Of a stretch of 60,059 nucleotides of DNA, positions 16,232 to 25,387 are shown piece after piece (the first letter of the stretch is position 1; the number at the start of each line of letters is the position of its first letter). Under the pieces are notes generated by a model. The model was not told where the DNA came from and ran no database searches. It worked only from the letters and a program-made list of their open reading frames with translations. A program made the position numbers and the translations under genes. The DNA comes from Bryobacteraceae bacterium (GTDB lineage Bacteria; Acidobacteriota; Terriglobia; Bryobacterales; Bryobacteraceae), in NCBI GenBank assembly GCA_023384675.1, contig JAHDVK010000033.1:1-60059 (forward strand). The letters run 5' to 3'.

Positions 16232-17386
16232 ATGCGATGGAACTGTCTGGCGGCCATGGCCGCGGTCGTGTCGGGCGGAATGATTCTGGCGCCCGTGGTG
16301 CAGGCGGACAGCCCGCCCTGGGTCTACACGCATCCGGATGCGAAGGTACTCATCGGTGTCGACTGGCAGCGGGTGAAGTCCTCCCCCACCGGCCAGATGA
16401 TCCGCCGGCAATTGCTCGAGATGGGCGGCACATTCACCAGCTCCACACAGGGCCTGGAGTTCATCGACACGGTGGACCGGATCTTGATCTCGGCCCCGGG
16501 CGAGCTGAGCGGCGGCGCGCAAGAGTCCCCATTCATCATGGCGTTGGAGGGTGTGTTGGATGCCGCCGCGCTCCGCAAGTCGATGATTCCGGGCACGGCC
16601 GTCGAGCGCTACCGCGGGCTGGATCTGCTCATTCCGCCCAGAGGGCCCGAGGGACAGGATATGGTCGCCGCGCTGGTCAACGACCGCCTGACGCTCATCG
16701 GCGACCGCGCCTCGATCGAACTGGTGCTCGAAGACGGCAATGGACTGCGCGATCTCGTCCTGCGCGACCGCGCGGCTGCCATCGCCAGCGACAGCGAAAT
16801 CTGGATGATCGCCGCCACGCCCCCGGTGAAGGCGGGAACGGCCGGCGCGGATAACCCATTCGCCTCGGGTCTCGATGAGCTGAAGGCCATGGACTTTGGA
16901 CTTTCGCTCGCGAGAGGACTTGGTTTGAAAATGAACCTGCAGTTCGAGGACGCGGCGAGCGCCCAAAGCCTCGCGCTGGGTGCGCAGATGCTCACCTCGA
17001 TGTTCATGACGGGCGATTCGGCGTCCCCGGAGATTGCCCAGATCGCACGCAGCCTCCACATCGAACAAACCGGAGCAGACCTGCGCGTGAACCTCGATAT
17101 CCCCTTGGACCTGCTGGAGCGAGGCGTGATGCAGGCGAAATCGGGCATCACGGAAGCCGCGCCACGCACATTGGAGACCCTTCTGGGAATGGGCTCTGGC
17201 TCCGCGCCTCTGCCCGGAATCCGCCCGGCCGTGAAAAATGCCGGCCAGCCGGTGGCCGCCGCGACCCCTGCGCCCTCACGGGCGCCCGCCGCCCCCCCCC
17301 AGCCTGTCAAGCGGACCATCCGCATCGTCGGCCTCGATGAGGGCGACCGCGAGATCAACTACACCGTGGGAGGCCGCCGCCCTTAG
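16232..17386 (+). CDS. Secreted protein of unknown function
   Basis: This 384-residue protein has a signal peptide (MRWNCLAAMAAVVSGG...VQA). I do not recognise the family. Its early segment (VLIGVDWQRVKSSPTG) and the following VDRILISAPGEL block are reminiscent of a group of acidobacterial secreted proteins. Its C-terminus is Ala/Pro-rich (about residues 320-355) and ends in a charged strand-like tail. The start at 16232 is chosen because GGAGG lies about 8 nt upstream; the frame is open further but without a leader. It is divergent from the hydrogenase operon and is followed after 18 nt by the endonuclease/phosphatase-fold gene. Confidence 0.7.
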   Translation: MRWNCLAAMAAVVSGGMILAPVVQADSPPWVYTHPDAKVLIGVDWQRVKSSPTGQMIRRQLLEMGGTFTSSTQGLEFIDTVDRILISAPGELSGGAQESPFIMALEGVLDAAALRKSMIPGTAVERYRGLDLLIPPRGPEGQDMVAALVNDRLTLIGDRASIELVLEDGNGLRDLVLRDRAAAIASDSEIWMIAATPPVKAGTAGADNPFASGLDELKAMDFGLSLARGLGLKMNLQFEDAASAQSLALGAQMLTSMFMTGDSASPEIAQIARSLHIEQTGADLRVNLDIPLDLLERGVMQAKSGITEAAPRTLETLLGMGSGSAPLPGIRPAVKNAGQPVAAATPAPSRAPAAPPQPVKRTIRIVGLDEGDREINYTVGGRRP

Positions 17387-17404
17387 GATAGCCTGGAAGA
17401 CAGG

Positions 17405-18274
17405 ATGCGATTGGTTTGCCTGCTCTTCCTGCTTCCCCTGATGCTCGCCTCCGGGGCCGAACCGCCGCCGGACTTCGACGAAGTCCGCCGGGGCGGCGCG
17501 ATCCGCGAGGCTTTCGCGGGTGAGACGATCCGGCTGGTTTGCTGGAACATCGAACGCGGGCAGCAATTTGCCGCGGTGGGATCCGCCCTCGAGTTACTGT
17601 CAGGCGACCTGCTCTTGCTCCAGGAAGTGGACCTGAATGCCCGGCGCAGCGGCAATCGCAACATAGCCGCGGAGTATGCCGGGCGCCTGGGTCACGATTT
17701 CGCCTTCGCGCCCGAATTCCTTGAGTTGGGCCAGCGGGTTGGCGGCGCCGATGCGCTCCACGGACAAGCCACGCTTTCCCGGCTGCCCATCAAGCGTGCC
17801 CGCCTGATCCGTCACCGCGAACAGGACCCAAGCTGGCGCCCCAGCCGTTTCCTGCCTCGCTGGGGCATTTTCCAGCCGCGCTACGGCGGCCGCGTCGCCC
17901 TGGTTACCGAACATGAGACCCCCAGGGGCCTGCTCGTGGCCTATAACCTTCATCTGGAGAGCCGCGGCCCGGAATCCCTCCGCCTCGCCCAGATGCGCGA
18001 AGTGCTCGAAGACGCCCGGCGCTACCCTCGGAACACAGCCATTCTGATCGCAGGCGATCTGAACACCAAGCGGGCGCATTCCCCGGTGCTCGAAGCTCCT
18101 GTGGAAGCGGGTTTCACCGCCATCCTCGGCGGCGAGATCACAACGAAGCGCGGCCAGCCTCTGGATTGGATTTTTCTGCGCGGACCCTTCACCACCTCGG
18201 GCGGCCGTGTTCACAGCCACATCCGCGCCTCGGACCACTACCCGCTGACCGTCACGCTTATCCCCAAACCCTAA
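17405..18274 (+). CDS. Secreted endonuclease/exonuclease/phosphatase-fold hydrolase
   Basis: This 289-residue protein has a signal peptide (MRLVCLLFLLPLMLASG). The EEP-fold motifs are all visible: LVCWNIERG, LLLQEVD (metal-binding Glu), AGDLNTKRAHSP and the terminal ASDHYPL with the catalytic Asp-His. The family cleaves phosphodiesters in nucleic acids, lipids or sugar phosphates, so the substrate is open. Export argues for an extracellular or periplasmic role such as phosphate scavenging. Its end overlaps the convergent response-regulator gene by 4 nt. Confidence 0.88.
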   Translation: MRLVCLLFLLPLMLASGAEPPPDFDEVRRGGAIREAFAGETIRLVCWNIERGQQFAAVGSALELLSGDLLLLQEVDLNARRSGNRNIAAEYAGRLGHDFAFAPEFLELGQRVGGADALHGQATLSRLPIKRARLIRHREQDPSWRPSRFLPRWGIFQPRYGGRVALVTEHETPRGLLVAYNLHLESRGPESLRLAQMREVLEDARRYPRNTAILIAGDLNTKRAHSPVLEAPVEAGFTAILGGEITTKRGQPLDWIFLRGPFTTSGGRVHSHIRASDHYPLTVTLIPKP

Positions 18275-18906
18275 TCGACCAAACCCTTTCGCACCGCAAA
18301 GCGCACCAGGTCAGTCACGCTGTGGACGTTGAGCTTCTCCATGATCCGCCCGCGATGAGCGTCCACCGTATAGACGCTGAGCGAGAGCAAATTGGCAATC
18401 TCCTTGTTGGTCTTGCCCTCCGCAATCATCTGGAGTACTTCGCGCTCGCGGCTCGTCAGCAGGTCGATGGGGTCGGACACGCTTCGCCGGTAGTCGTCGA
18501 GTACCGCGGCCGAAACCGCCGGGCTCAAGTAGCCGTCGCCTCGGGCCACGGCGCGAATCGCGTGGAGGAACTCGGTGTCCACGGCATCCTTCAATAGATA
18601 GCCGCGGGCGCCCGCGCGCAGGATTTCGCGCACATAGACCGCATCTTTGTGCATGCTCAAGGCGAGTACGCGCGTGTGCGGGGACCCTTCCAGGATGCGG
18701 CGGGTGGCCTCGATCCCGTTGAGTTCGGGCATGGAGACGTCCACCACGGCAACCTCGGGTTTGAGGCGCACCGCAAGTTCCACCGCCTCCCTTCCATTGC
18801 CCGCTTCGGCGACCACCTCCAGATCGGGCTGGGCGGAGAGAATCAGCCGGAAGCCCTGCCTCACCACGGCATGGTCATCGGCGAGAATCACACGTGTCTT
18901 CGGCAT
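18271..18906 (-). CDS. NarL/FixJ-type response regulator
   Basis: This 211-residue protein has an N-terminal receiver (acidic DD at 10-11, phospho-acceptor Asp56 in VVDVSMPE, Lys106 in YLLKD). A C-terminal LuxR-type helix-turn-helix follows (LTSREREVLQMIAEGKTNKE). It should bind DNA once phosphorylated by the kinase encoded just upstream. The ATG overlaps the kinase stop by one base (TGATG). Target genes are unknown. Confidence 0.95.
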   Translation of the reverse strand: MPKTRVILADDHAVVRQGFRLILSAQPDLEVVAEAGNGREAVELAVRLKPEVAVVDVSMPELNGIEATRRILEGSPHTRVLALSMHKDAVYVREILRAGARGYLLKDAVDTEFLHAIRAVARGDGYLSPAVSAAVLDDYRRSVSDPIDLLTSREREVLQMIAEGKTNKEIANLLSLSVYTVDAHRGRIMEKLNVHSVTDLVRFAVRKGLVD

Positions 18907-20198
18907 CAGGCCTCCACTGGCGCGGCCGCCACCGGCACATGCGCTTCGATCCGCAGACCGCGGCCGGGCCCGGTATCGAGGCGCAGTTCGCCCCCGAGAT
19001 GGCGCGCACGGGCCCGCATCCCGGTGAGTCCCAACCCCCCGGAACGCCGGGCCGCGGGCGGCAGCCCCTTCCCATTGTCGGCGATTGCCAGGAGCGCACC
19101 GCGCTCATTCTGGCTGATCCGGATCTCGACCTCGGTGGCGGCCGCATGGCGGGCGATGTTGGTCAGCGCCTCCTGCGCGATCCGGAACAGGTGCGTCTCG
19201 GCTTCGCCCGGCAGGCGGCGTTCGTAGCTGGATTCGTATTGCACCGGGATGCCTGTCCGCTGTGAGAAGCGGGCCGCGAGCCAGCTCAATGCCGCGTCCA
19301 AGCCAAAGTCGTCCAGGATCACAGGGCGCAGCAGTTGCGAAAGTTCACGCACATCGCTGATGGCCTGATCGGCCAGTTGCAGACAGTCCCGCCGGCGCTC
19401 CTCAAAATTATCCGCGGCCATGGCGACAAGATTGGCTTTGAAAGCCGATAGCACCTGGCCCATCTCGTCGTGCAGTTCGTGGGAGAAGCGTTGCGCGGAG
19501 GACTCCTGCGCTTGCAGCAGGTGAAAGGAGACGCGGCCGAGTTCCCTTTCCTGCTCGGCGATGCGCGCGAACGAGCGGGCCACCAGCCAAACAGTCAGGA
19601 ACGCGCACGCGACGGACGCGGCGAGTGAGGATCCCAGCAGCAGCAGACTTTCGTTGATCGCCGCCTCGGACTGGGTCCGCAATTGCTTCTCGACACCGGT
19701 GATCTGCGCCGAACTCGTGTCCACGAGCTCCACAACGAGCGAGAGAAGCTCTTCGTGGTGCGCCCACAGCGTTTCAATTTCGGCCGTATCGAGGTCGGGC
19801 GTCCGCAGCAACCGCCGCGCCTCCTCGAAGAAGGCCCGGGCCGCGGCGGCGGGCCTGCTCCACCGGTCCCGTGCGCCGCTGGACTCCGCCTCGCTGAGCA
19901 AAGCGTCAAACCGGCGCTCCACATCGGCCAGCCGCTCACGCAGATCCGGGCGGGTGGTCCGGCGGGTTCCCCGAAGATGGTTCAGCAACGTATTGACGAA
20001 CGCCTGCTCGCGCTGAATTTCGTCGATCAGCCTCGCCATCAGCGATTGCTCGCGCCCAAGCTCTGCGGCCGCCGAACGGATGAAACGGGTATTCCGCACA
20101 GCCGTCGCGCCGGCGGCCAGCAGGAAGAGTGTGACCAGCAGGAAGCCGAAGATCAATATGCCAAGAACGGCGCGCCGGCTGCTGGGCTGCGGAATCAT
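18906..20198 (-). CDS. NarX-like sensor histidine kinase (HisKA_3)
   Basis: This 430-residue membrane kinase has one N-terminal membrane segment (GILIFGFLLVTLFLLAAG), a CHASE3-like extracytoplasmic helical domain, and a second membrane segment near residues 190-210. The HisKA_3 phosphorylation motif is SHELHDEMGQ. The ATP-binding domain has IADNGKGLP and GGLGLTGMRARA. It phosphorylates the downstream regulator. The ATG at 20198 is chosen because GGAG lies just upstream; a GTG at 20231 is possible. The signal sensed is unknown. Confidence 0.93.
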   Translation of the reverse strand: MIPQPSSRRAVLGILIFGFLLVTLFLLAAGATAVRNTRFIRSAAAELGREQSLMARLIDEIQREQAFVNTLLNHLRGTRRTTRPDLRERLADVERRFDALLSEAESSGARDRWSRPAAAARAFFEEARRLLRTPDLDTAEIETLWAHHEELLSLVVELVDTSSAQITGVEKQLRTQSEAAINESLLLLGSSLAASVACAFLTVWLVARSFARIAEQERELGRVSFHLLQAQESSAQRFSHELHDEMGQVLSAFKANLVAMAADNFEERRRDCLQLADQAISDVRELSQLLRPVILDDFGLDAALSWLAARFSQRTGIPVQYESSYERRLPGEAETHLFRIAQEALTNIARHAAATEVEIRISQNERGALLAIADNGKGLPPAARRSGGLGLTGMRARARHLGGELRLDTGPGRGLRIEAHVPVAAAPVEA

Positions 20199-20286
20199 GA
20201 ACGCTCCATCCCGGAGCGAACTCCAGGACACTTCCTATTCTCCAGGTTTCGTGGGCATGAATCACCTCTCGAGACGCAAAGGCAGG

Positions 20287-20312
20287 AAAAAAACCGCGTG
20301 AGACACGGTTTC
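20287..20312 (-). terminator. Terminator of the small secreted-peptide gene
   Basis: On the minus strand AAACCGTG-TCT-CACGCGGTTT is followed by a run of T residues. It separates the small gene at 20385 from the two-component operon. Confidence 0.65.
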
Positions 20313-20384
20313 TTTCCTGCACAACAGGCGCCTGGGGGGATTCAGGCTTCTTCCACTATTGAAGTGAGGGGTCGTTGCGGACTT

Positions 20385-20567
20385 CTACTTCTTCGGAGGA
20401 ACCGGAGCGGGAGCCTTCTCCGTGCCCTTCGGCTCTTCCTTCTTCTTCTCGGACTTCGGGGCGGGCGCCTGCTGGCCCTGCGGGGCGGGCTTCGGCGCGG
20501 GCGCCTGCGTCTGGGCGGACAGCAAACCAAAACCGGCCAGCGTCAACATCGCAATTGTCAGTTTCAT
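20385..20567 (-). CDS. Small secreted Lys/Pro-rich peptide
   Basis: This 60-residue product has a signal peptide (MKLTIAMLTLAGFGLLSAQ) and a mature part of about 40 residues made almost only of Ala, Pro, Gln, Lys and Glu (PAPKPAPQGQQAPAP, then a KKKEE run). AAGGAGA lies about 12 nt upstream. It has its own terminator, so it is probably a single-gene unit. Low complexity prevents any family call. It could be a periplasmic linker-like or cell-envelope-binding peptide. The GC-rich, repetitive composition means a chance frame cannot be fully excluded. Confidence 0.6.
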   Translation of the reverse strand: MKLTIAMLTLAGFGLLSAQTQAPAPKPAPQGQQAPAPKSEKKKEEPKGTEKAPAPVPPKK

Positions 20568-20727
20568 ACGGTCTCAAAATCTCCTTGAATCTCTGTCTGT
20601 CGGCATCCGGTATAACTCTTTGTGCCTGACATACCCATCGTGCAGCCAAGGGGCGGCCCGCGGCGATAGCCCCGGTGAGGGATAAAGCCGCCCTTCCATT
20701 GGGGACTCCGGACGCCCTGCCGGCACG

Positions 20728-21702
20728 CTAGCTGCCCAGGCTGTTACCCACCGCCTCCACCAGCCGCCGGTACAGCTCACCACCCGAAGCGTAGGCTGCA
20801 TAGTGCGCCGCGGCGACGCCCGCGGCGATCGCGGCCACAAAAACCAGTGTGTGTCCCAGATGCCGGGAGGCGGTTTGTGCCGCCGCTCCGATCTGGATCT
20901 CGTGCCGCGGCATCGAGGCGCTTAGAGCGATATCGACGTGGGGCGGCGCCGTCCGGTACGTGCCCGTCACGGTCACCAGTTCACCCGGCTCGATGGCCCG
21001 CTCGTGGTAGTGCCAGTTCAGTTCGTGCAGCTTCCGCTGGTAGTGGGCCTCGTCCGCGCCGGGCTCCCCCATGCCGAGCGTTTCCATTGCCAGCCGGTTG
21101 ATGAGGTGGGAGGGCAGCGTTCCCGATGCGCCGGAGAAGGTCTCCTGCGCCTTATCGAGATCCAGGGACCACATGTCCGGAGCGGTGGTCCATTCTGTGG
21201 AGACAAGCTGCCGTGCCGCGTTTGCGGCCGCCTCATCGCCGGACAAGGTGCGGATGGATAGGAGGCGCAGAGAAGGGAATCCCTTCAGCCGCACCCGGCC
21301 ATGAGCCGTTTCTATCACGCATGGCGCCATGTCCATGCCGCGCCAGGAGGGCTGCCGGTAGTGACGGGTCTGAATGCGCTGCCGCGCCCTGGCTCCGTAC
21401 CAATACAGCACGGCGTCCCGGCCGCTAAAGGGCGCCCGCAGTGGCGGTCCTTCGGCCAGCAGCCGCCCGCTCAATCGCACCAGCGCGCCTTCCGTCCAGG
21501 CTTCGGGACCGCTTTCCGGTTGCCGCCTCCGGCTCCAGGCTTCCGCAATCCCCTGCAGACCGCCGGCAAACATCGCCACGCCTGCGGCCAGCAAAGTGGC
21601 GGCGAGCGAGGCGTACGGCAGTTCCAGCCTCTCCAATTCCCGCCGTTCAAGGAACCATGCCGCCGCGAAGACCGCAAGCAGCAAAATGCAACCTTTCGCC
21701 AT
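20728..21702 (-). CDS. GIDE-like membrane protein of unknown function
   Basis: This 324-residue protein has two N-terminal membrane segments (about residues 4-15 and 30-50) and one C-terminal segment (about 283-305, TLVFVAAIAAGVAAAHYAAY). The loop between them has the pattern ALVRLSGRLLAEGPPLRAPF followed by VLYWYGARAR, which resembles the GIDE/MULAN extracellular domain found in bacterial proteins of unknown role. The bacterial protein has no RING finger. Its function is unknown and no operon partner is evident. Confidence 0.72.
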   Translation of the reverse strand: MAKGCILLLAVFAAAWFLERRELERLELPYASLAATLLAAGVAMFAGGLQGIAEAWSRRRQPESGPEAWTEGALVRLSGRLLAEGPPLRAPFSGRDAVLYWYGARARQRIQTRHYRQPSWRGMDMAPCVIETAHGRVRLKGFPSLRLLSIRTLSGDEAAANAARQLVSTEWTTAPDMWSLDLDKAQETFSGASGTLPSHLINRLAMETLGMGEPGADEAHYQRKLHELNWHYHERAIEPGELVTVTGTYRTAPPHVDIALSASMPRHEIQIGAAAQTASRHLGHTLVFVAAIAAGVAAAHYAAYASGGELYRRLVEAVGNSLGS

Positions 21703-21792
21703 CTTCCTCCGACCGCGCCCGCGCGGGTTCTGCTCATTGTAGCCGCCCGGCGGATGCCTGCGGTTCCGGATGCGCGCCTCCGTTTGACGCTA

Positions 21793-21798
21793 TATAGT
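21793..21798 (+). promoter_or_regulatory. -10 element close to sulfatase start
   Basis: TATAGT at 21793-21798 lies 7 nt before the ATG at 21806 with no ribosome site between. This matches the spacing seen before the sulfatase at 928 and suggests leaderless initiation. A good -35 is not visible. Confidence 0.4.
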
Positions 21799-21805
21799 GG
21801 GGTTC

Positions 21806-23326
21806 ATGTTCACCCGCCGCCGCGACTTCCTCGGATTCACCGGCATGGCCGCCGCCCTCGCCGCCGGAGCCTGTTCCCGCGCTCCTGGAAAGCGCCCCAA
21901 TATTCTCTTCGCCATCTCCGACGACCAGACCTGGCTCCATGCGGGCGCCTACGGAGACCCGGTAGTGAAGACGCCCGCCTTCGACCGTGTGGCGCAATCG
22001 GGCGTGCGCTTCACGCAGGCCATCTGCTCATCCCCGGGCTGCGCTCCGTCACGCGCCGCCATTCTCACCGGACGGCACCCCTGGCAACTCGAGGAGGCGG
22101 GCACGCACGCCAGCATCTTCTCGCGCAAACACGTGGTGTATCCCGACCTGCTGGCCGAAGCGGGCTACCACGTGGGGCTGACCGGCAAAGGCGCAGGTCC
22201 CGCCAACTTCGAGGCCGGCGGCTGGGACCGCAATCCCGCCGGGCCCGCCTACCAGCAGCGCAAGGCCGAAACGCCTCCGGGCATCAACAACAACGATTAC
22301 GCCGCGAATTTCGGCGATTTTCTCGCGAAACGCCCGGAGGGCCAGCCCTTCGCGTTCTGGTACGGCTGCCACGAACCGCACCGCGCCTATCATCCGGGCA
22401 TCGGGCTGAAATCGGGCAAACGGCTGGAAGATGTGATCGTGCCGCCGTTCTATCCGGACACCGAGGAGATCCGCAGCGACATCCTCGATTATTACGTCGA
22501 AATCGAGCATTTTGACGCCCATTTGGGCCGGATTTTGAACCAAATCGAGCAAGCCGGCGAACTGGACAACACCCTGATCGTCGCCACCAGCGACAACGGC
22601 ATGCCCTTCCCGCGCGCCAAGGCCACCATGTTCGAATACGGCATTCATCTGCCGCTGGCCATCGCCTGCCCGGGACGCTTCCGCGGCGGCCGCGTGGTGG
22701 AAGACCTGGTCAGTTTCACCGATTACGCCCCCACCATCCTCGAAGCCGCGGGACTCACCCCGCCCGCCAACATGGTGGGCCGCAGCCTGATAAGCGTGCT
22801 GGAATCGAACCGGCAAGGCCGCGTGGAGCCCGCACGGAATCACGCCCTCTCGGGCCGCGAACGCCATTCCCACTCGCGCTTCGATAACCTCGGCTACCCC
22901 GCGCGCGCCCTGCGCAACCACGAGTATCTCTACATCCGCAATTTCGCTCCGGACCGCTGGCCCGCGGGCGACCCACCCGAGTATCACGACATCGACGCCG
23001 CGCCCGCCAAGACCCTGCTCATGGATCTCGAAAAGAAAGACCCTTCGGACCGCTGGGCGCAGATGACCTTCGCCAAACAGCCCCCCGAACTGCTCTACGA
23101 CATCCGCAACGATCCAGGCTGCCTCACCAACTTGGCCGAATCCGCTGAACACGCCGCCGTGAAGAAACAACTCAGCGCGCAACTCGAAGCCGAACTCACC
23201 GCGCACGGTGACCCGCGCATGCTCGGCAAGGGCGATATCTGGGAAAGCTACCCCCGGCATTCGCCGATGCGGCCGCAACTGGGCGGCTTTGCCGAACGCG
23301 GCGAGTACAATCCCAAGTACCAGTGA
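21806..23326 (+). CDS. Sulfatase (formylglycine type)
   Basis: This 506-residue sulfatase starts with a Tat-like leader (FTRRRDFLGFTG) leading to GAC at residue 23, a weak lipobox, so it may be a lipoprotein. Metal-binding residues are in ISDDQTW. The signature CAPSR has the formylglycine Cys at residue 79, followed by AAILTGRHPW. A later TSDNGMPFPR block supplies further metal ligands. The ATG at 21806 is chosen over an upstream GTG (21797) because that GTG lies inside the -10 element. It is convergent with the cupin/GH5-like pair. Confidence 0.9.
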   Translation: MFTRRRDFLGFTGMAAALAAGACSRAPGKRPNILFAISDDQTWLHAGAYGDPVVKTPAFDRVAQSGVRFTQAICSSPGCAPSRAAILTGRHPWQLEEAGTHASIFSRKHVVYPDLLAEAGYHVGLTGKGAGPANFEAGGWDRNPAGPAYQQRKAETPPGINNNDYAANFGDFLAKRPEGQPFAFWYGCHEPHRAYHPGIGLKSGKRLEDVIVPPFYPDTEEIRSDILDYYVEIEHFDAHLGRILNQIEQAGELDNTLIVATSDNGMPFPRAKATMFEYGIHLPLAIACPGRFRGGRVVEDLVSFTDYAPTILEAAGLTPPANMVGRSLISVLESNRQGRVEPARNHALSGRERHSHSRFDNLGYPARALRNHEYLYIRNFAPDRWPAGDPPEYHDIDAAPAKTLLMDLEKKDPSDRWAQMTFAKQPPELLYDIRNDPGCLTNLAESAEHAAVKKQLSAQLEAELTAHGDPRMLGKGDIWESYPRHSPMRPQLGGFAERGEYNPKYQ

Positions 23327-23356
23327 GGCGGACGGTCGCCGCCGAACACCTCGGGT

Positions 23357-23686
23357 TTAGGATTTGGCGCGGGGCGGAGGCGCGAATAGCGTAAGCACGA
23401 TCAGCGGCTCCGCTCCCGTGTTGGCCATGCCATGGACAACTCCGGCCGGCGCGAGCACCAGGTCGCCCGCCTCCACCTCGCTGACTTGCTCGCCGAGCGT
23501 GGCTTCGCCCCGGCCCTCCACGACGTAATAGAGCTTGTCCTGATCCGCATGGGTGTGCGCGTGGTGAGCCTGCCCGGGAGCGAAACAGTTCAGCCCCGCG
23601 TAGAGAAATTCGCCCGCCGCCAGGCGCACCTTGCCCATCTTTCCTTCGGGAAATTGCGCCTTTTGCCCGATCTTCCTGATGATCAT
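23357..23686 (-). CDS. Small cupin-domain protein
   Basis: This 109-residue single-cupin protein has metal-binding motif 1 (HAHTHADQDKLYYVVEG: two His and a downstream Glu region) and a motif 2 His (PAGVVHGMANTG). Small cupins of this kind bind a metal and may act as isomerases, dioxygenases or sugar-binding sensors. The ATG overlaps the stop of the upstream GH5-like gene by one base (TGATG), so the two are coupled. The substrate is unknown. The context suggests a sugar-related role. Confidence 0.85.
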   Translation of the reverse strand: MIIRKIGQKAQFPEGKMGKVRLAAGEFLYAGLNCFAPGQAHHAHTHADQDKLYYVVEGRGEATLGEQVSEVEAGDLVLAPAGVVHGMANTGAEPLIVLTLFAPPPRAKS

Positions 23687-24762
23687 CAGGCTCCGGTCAT
23701 TTCCTTGACCAGTCCGAAGAATTGCTTTTTCCTCTCGGTGTTGAGGCCCCACTGGACCGGCGGACACTGGTATCCGTCGCGATAATTGCTCGCGCCGGGA
23801 TCGAAGTAGCCCCACGACGCGCCCGCCCGGACGGCATTGACGAAGTTGTTCACGGGCTGATCGAAGTCGAAGTGGTCGTCCTCGTTGAAGACGATGGGCA
23901 TGGGGCGGTAGCCTTCCACCTCGCGGGTGCGCTGCACCATCTCCGTGATGAAGGCCGGGTCCTTTACGCCATTACCGTGGATCAGCAGGTAGTCGGCGGT
24001 CTTGACGAGGTTGGGCCGGGGGATCGAGCGGCCGTTATAGCTGGCGCTGACGAGCAGGCGGCGGCCGCCCACACGAATGCTCTTCACCAGATCGATGAGT
24101 TCATGGATGTTCGGCGCCTGGATCAGCGGCTGCTGGTAGGCGCGGTTGTCGCATTCATTGGCCACTTCCACCATCACGTGCCGGTAATCCTGCGCGAGCA
24201 GCCAGCGCGTGGCGCTTTCGGTGGCCCGGCGGACTGCCGCGTCGTCCTTGAGATGCTCGTCCTGGCCGAAGTAGAAATAGCCGACGATGGGCGTCATGCC
24301 GAGTTCGTCCGCGCGGTCGAGGATCCGCCGCATCCGGTTCAGGAAGGCGGGCTTGAGCGAGCCGTCGGGGTGGAAGGCATTGTTGAGCCAGGGCTGCTCC
24401 TTGGAGTAGCCCTGTGGGCTGCCGCCCTGGAAGTTGATCGTGAAGCTGAGCAGGCCGTGGCGGCGCCATTCGGGCATGGCGGCGAGGAATTCGCGGGTAT
24501 TGCGTTCGGGGTCCCAGCGGCCCGTGTCGGGATAGGCCCAGCGCTGCACGGTTTCCGGGTTTTCGTCGTCGAAGACGCCCTGAACCATGCGGGAGTTCAT
24601 GAGCATGCCCTCGATGCGCGAACCTTTCCACTCGCGGCCTTCGTAAGTGGGGCGGCCGTTGATGAGGAAGTCCGTGCCGCGGATGGAGACTTCGGTTTTG
24701 CCTGCGGCGCGCAGGGGCAGCGCGGCGGCGGTGGCGAGGAAGTGGCGTCGATGCAGTTTCAT
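23686..24762 (-). CDS. Secreted GH5-like glycoside hydrolase
   Basis: This 358-residue protein has a Tat-like leader (KLHRRHFLATAAAL). The body fits a TIM-barrel cellulase-superfamily glycosidase: NGRPTYEGREW near the start, MVEVANECDN near the middle with the likely acid/base Glu, and PIVFNEDDHF near the C-terminus with the likely nucleophile Glu. These positions match clan GH-A logic, but the GH family number is uncertain. It is followed directly by the cupin gene. Substrate is unknown. Confidence 0.72.
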   Translation of the reverse strand: MKLHRRHFLATAAALPLRAAGKTEVSIRGTDFLINGRPTYEGREWKGSRIEGMLMNSRMVQGVFDDENPETVQRWAYPDTGRWDPERNTREFLAAMPEWRRHGLLSFTINFQGGSPQGYSKEQPWLNNAFHPDGSLKPAFLNRMRRILDRADELGMTPIVGYFYFGQDEHLKDDAAVRRATESATRWLLAQDYRHVMVEVANECDNRAYQQPLIQAPNIHELIDLVKSIRVGGRRLLVSASYNGRSIPRPNLVKTADYLLIHGNGVKDPAFITEMVQRTREVEGYRPMPIVFNEDDHFDFDQPVNNFVNAVRAGASWGYFDPGASNYRDGYQCPPVQWGLNTERKKQFFGLVKEMTGA

Positions 24763-25387
24763 GTCAGGTGGACTCCGCTTCGATCATATATCAGATTGAG
24801 ATGGACTGCGGACCTGCGCTTTGAGGCGCACTCCGGCATCGCATGATGGCGTGATGTGCGTTCCTCCTACCTTACGGCCGGTGCTTCCAAGCCCCGCGCG
24901 TCAGCAAGGGGCAAAATCAATAGCCAACGGAGGGCGGGAGAGGCTTCCAGTGTCCTTTTCAACTCCCACCCTATAAAAACCCGGGGGCCGCAATGTATGC
25001 CGGGCGCCCGCCGCCACGTGCTCCCGAGGGAGCTGGAAGGGCGACTATTATGGTCACGCAGAACATCAATACGCGTCATCGGGTCCGACTCGGGGCCAAG
25101 GCCAGATAGCCACTGTGAATCGGCGCCGTTCTGTCACATCGCTGGCTCGACGGCTACGCTTGGGCGAATTTGGTTCGTCAGCGTTTGAGAGGTCTTTGCC
25201 GGCCGGCTGGGAACCTGCTCCGGTTCCACATTAGCATTGCGATGGAATTGTCAATGGGGGGAATGGGGGCGGAATTGGGGGTAAGTGGTTGCGGTTATTG
25301 GAGCAAAAAATATTTGCTATTCGCGAACAGGGGGGTGGGGGTCAGAGGCAATATGCATGAGATTCAGCTCCCCTGACCCCGCCGGGA
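24763..25387. other. Gene-free region
   Basis: I find no convincing gene in this 625-nt stretch between the GH5-like start and the end of the GH172-like gene. The upstream end holds the presumed promoter for the GH5-like/cupin pair. A GGGGTCAG...CTGACCCC inverted pair (25337-25344 and 25373-25380) could fold downstream of the GH172-like gene. It lacks a T tract. Confidence 0.5.

Noticed and set aside
24856-25376. Short open frames in the intergenic region
   Set aside because: No ribosome site, no protein character.
25337-25380. Inverted pair as a terminator of the GH172-like gene
   Set aside because: Loop is about 28 nt and no T tract follows; kept only as a remark.
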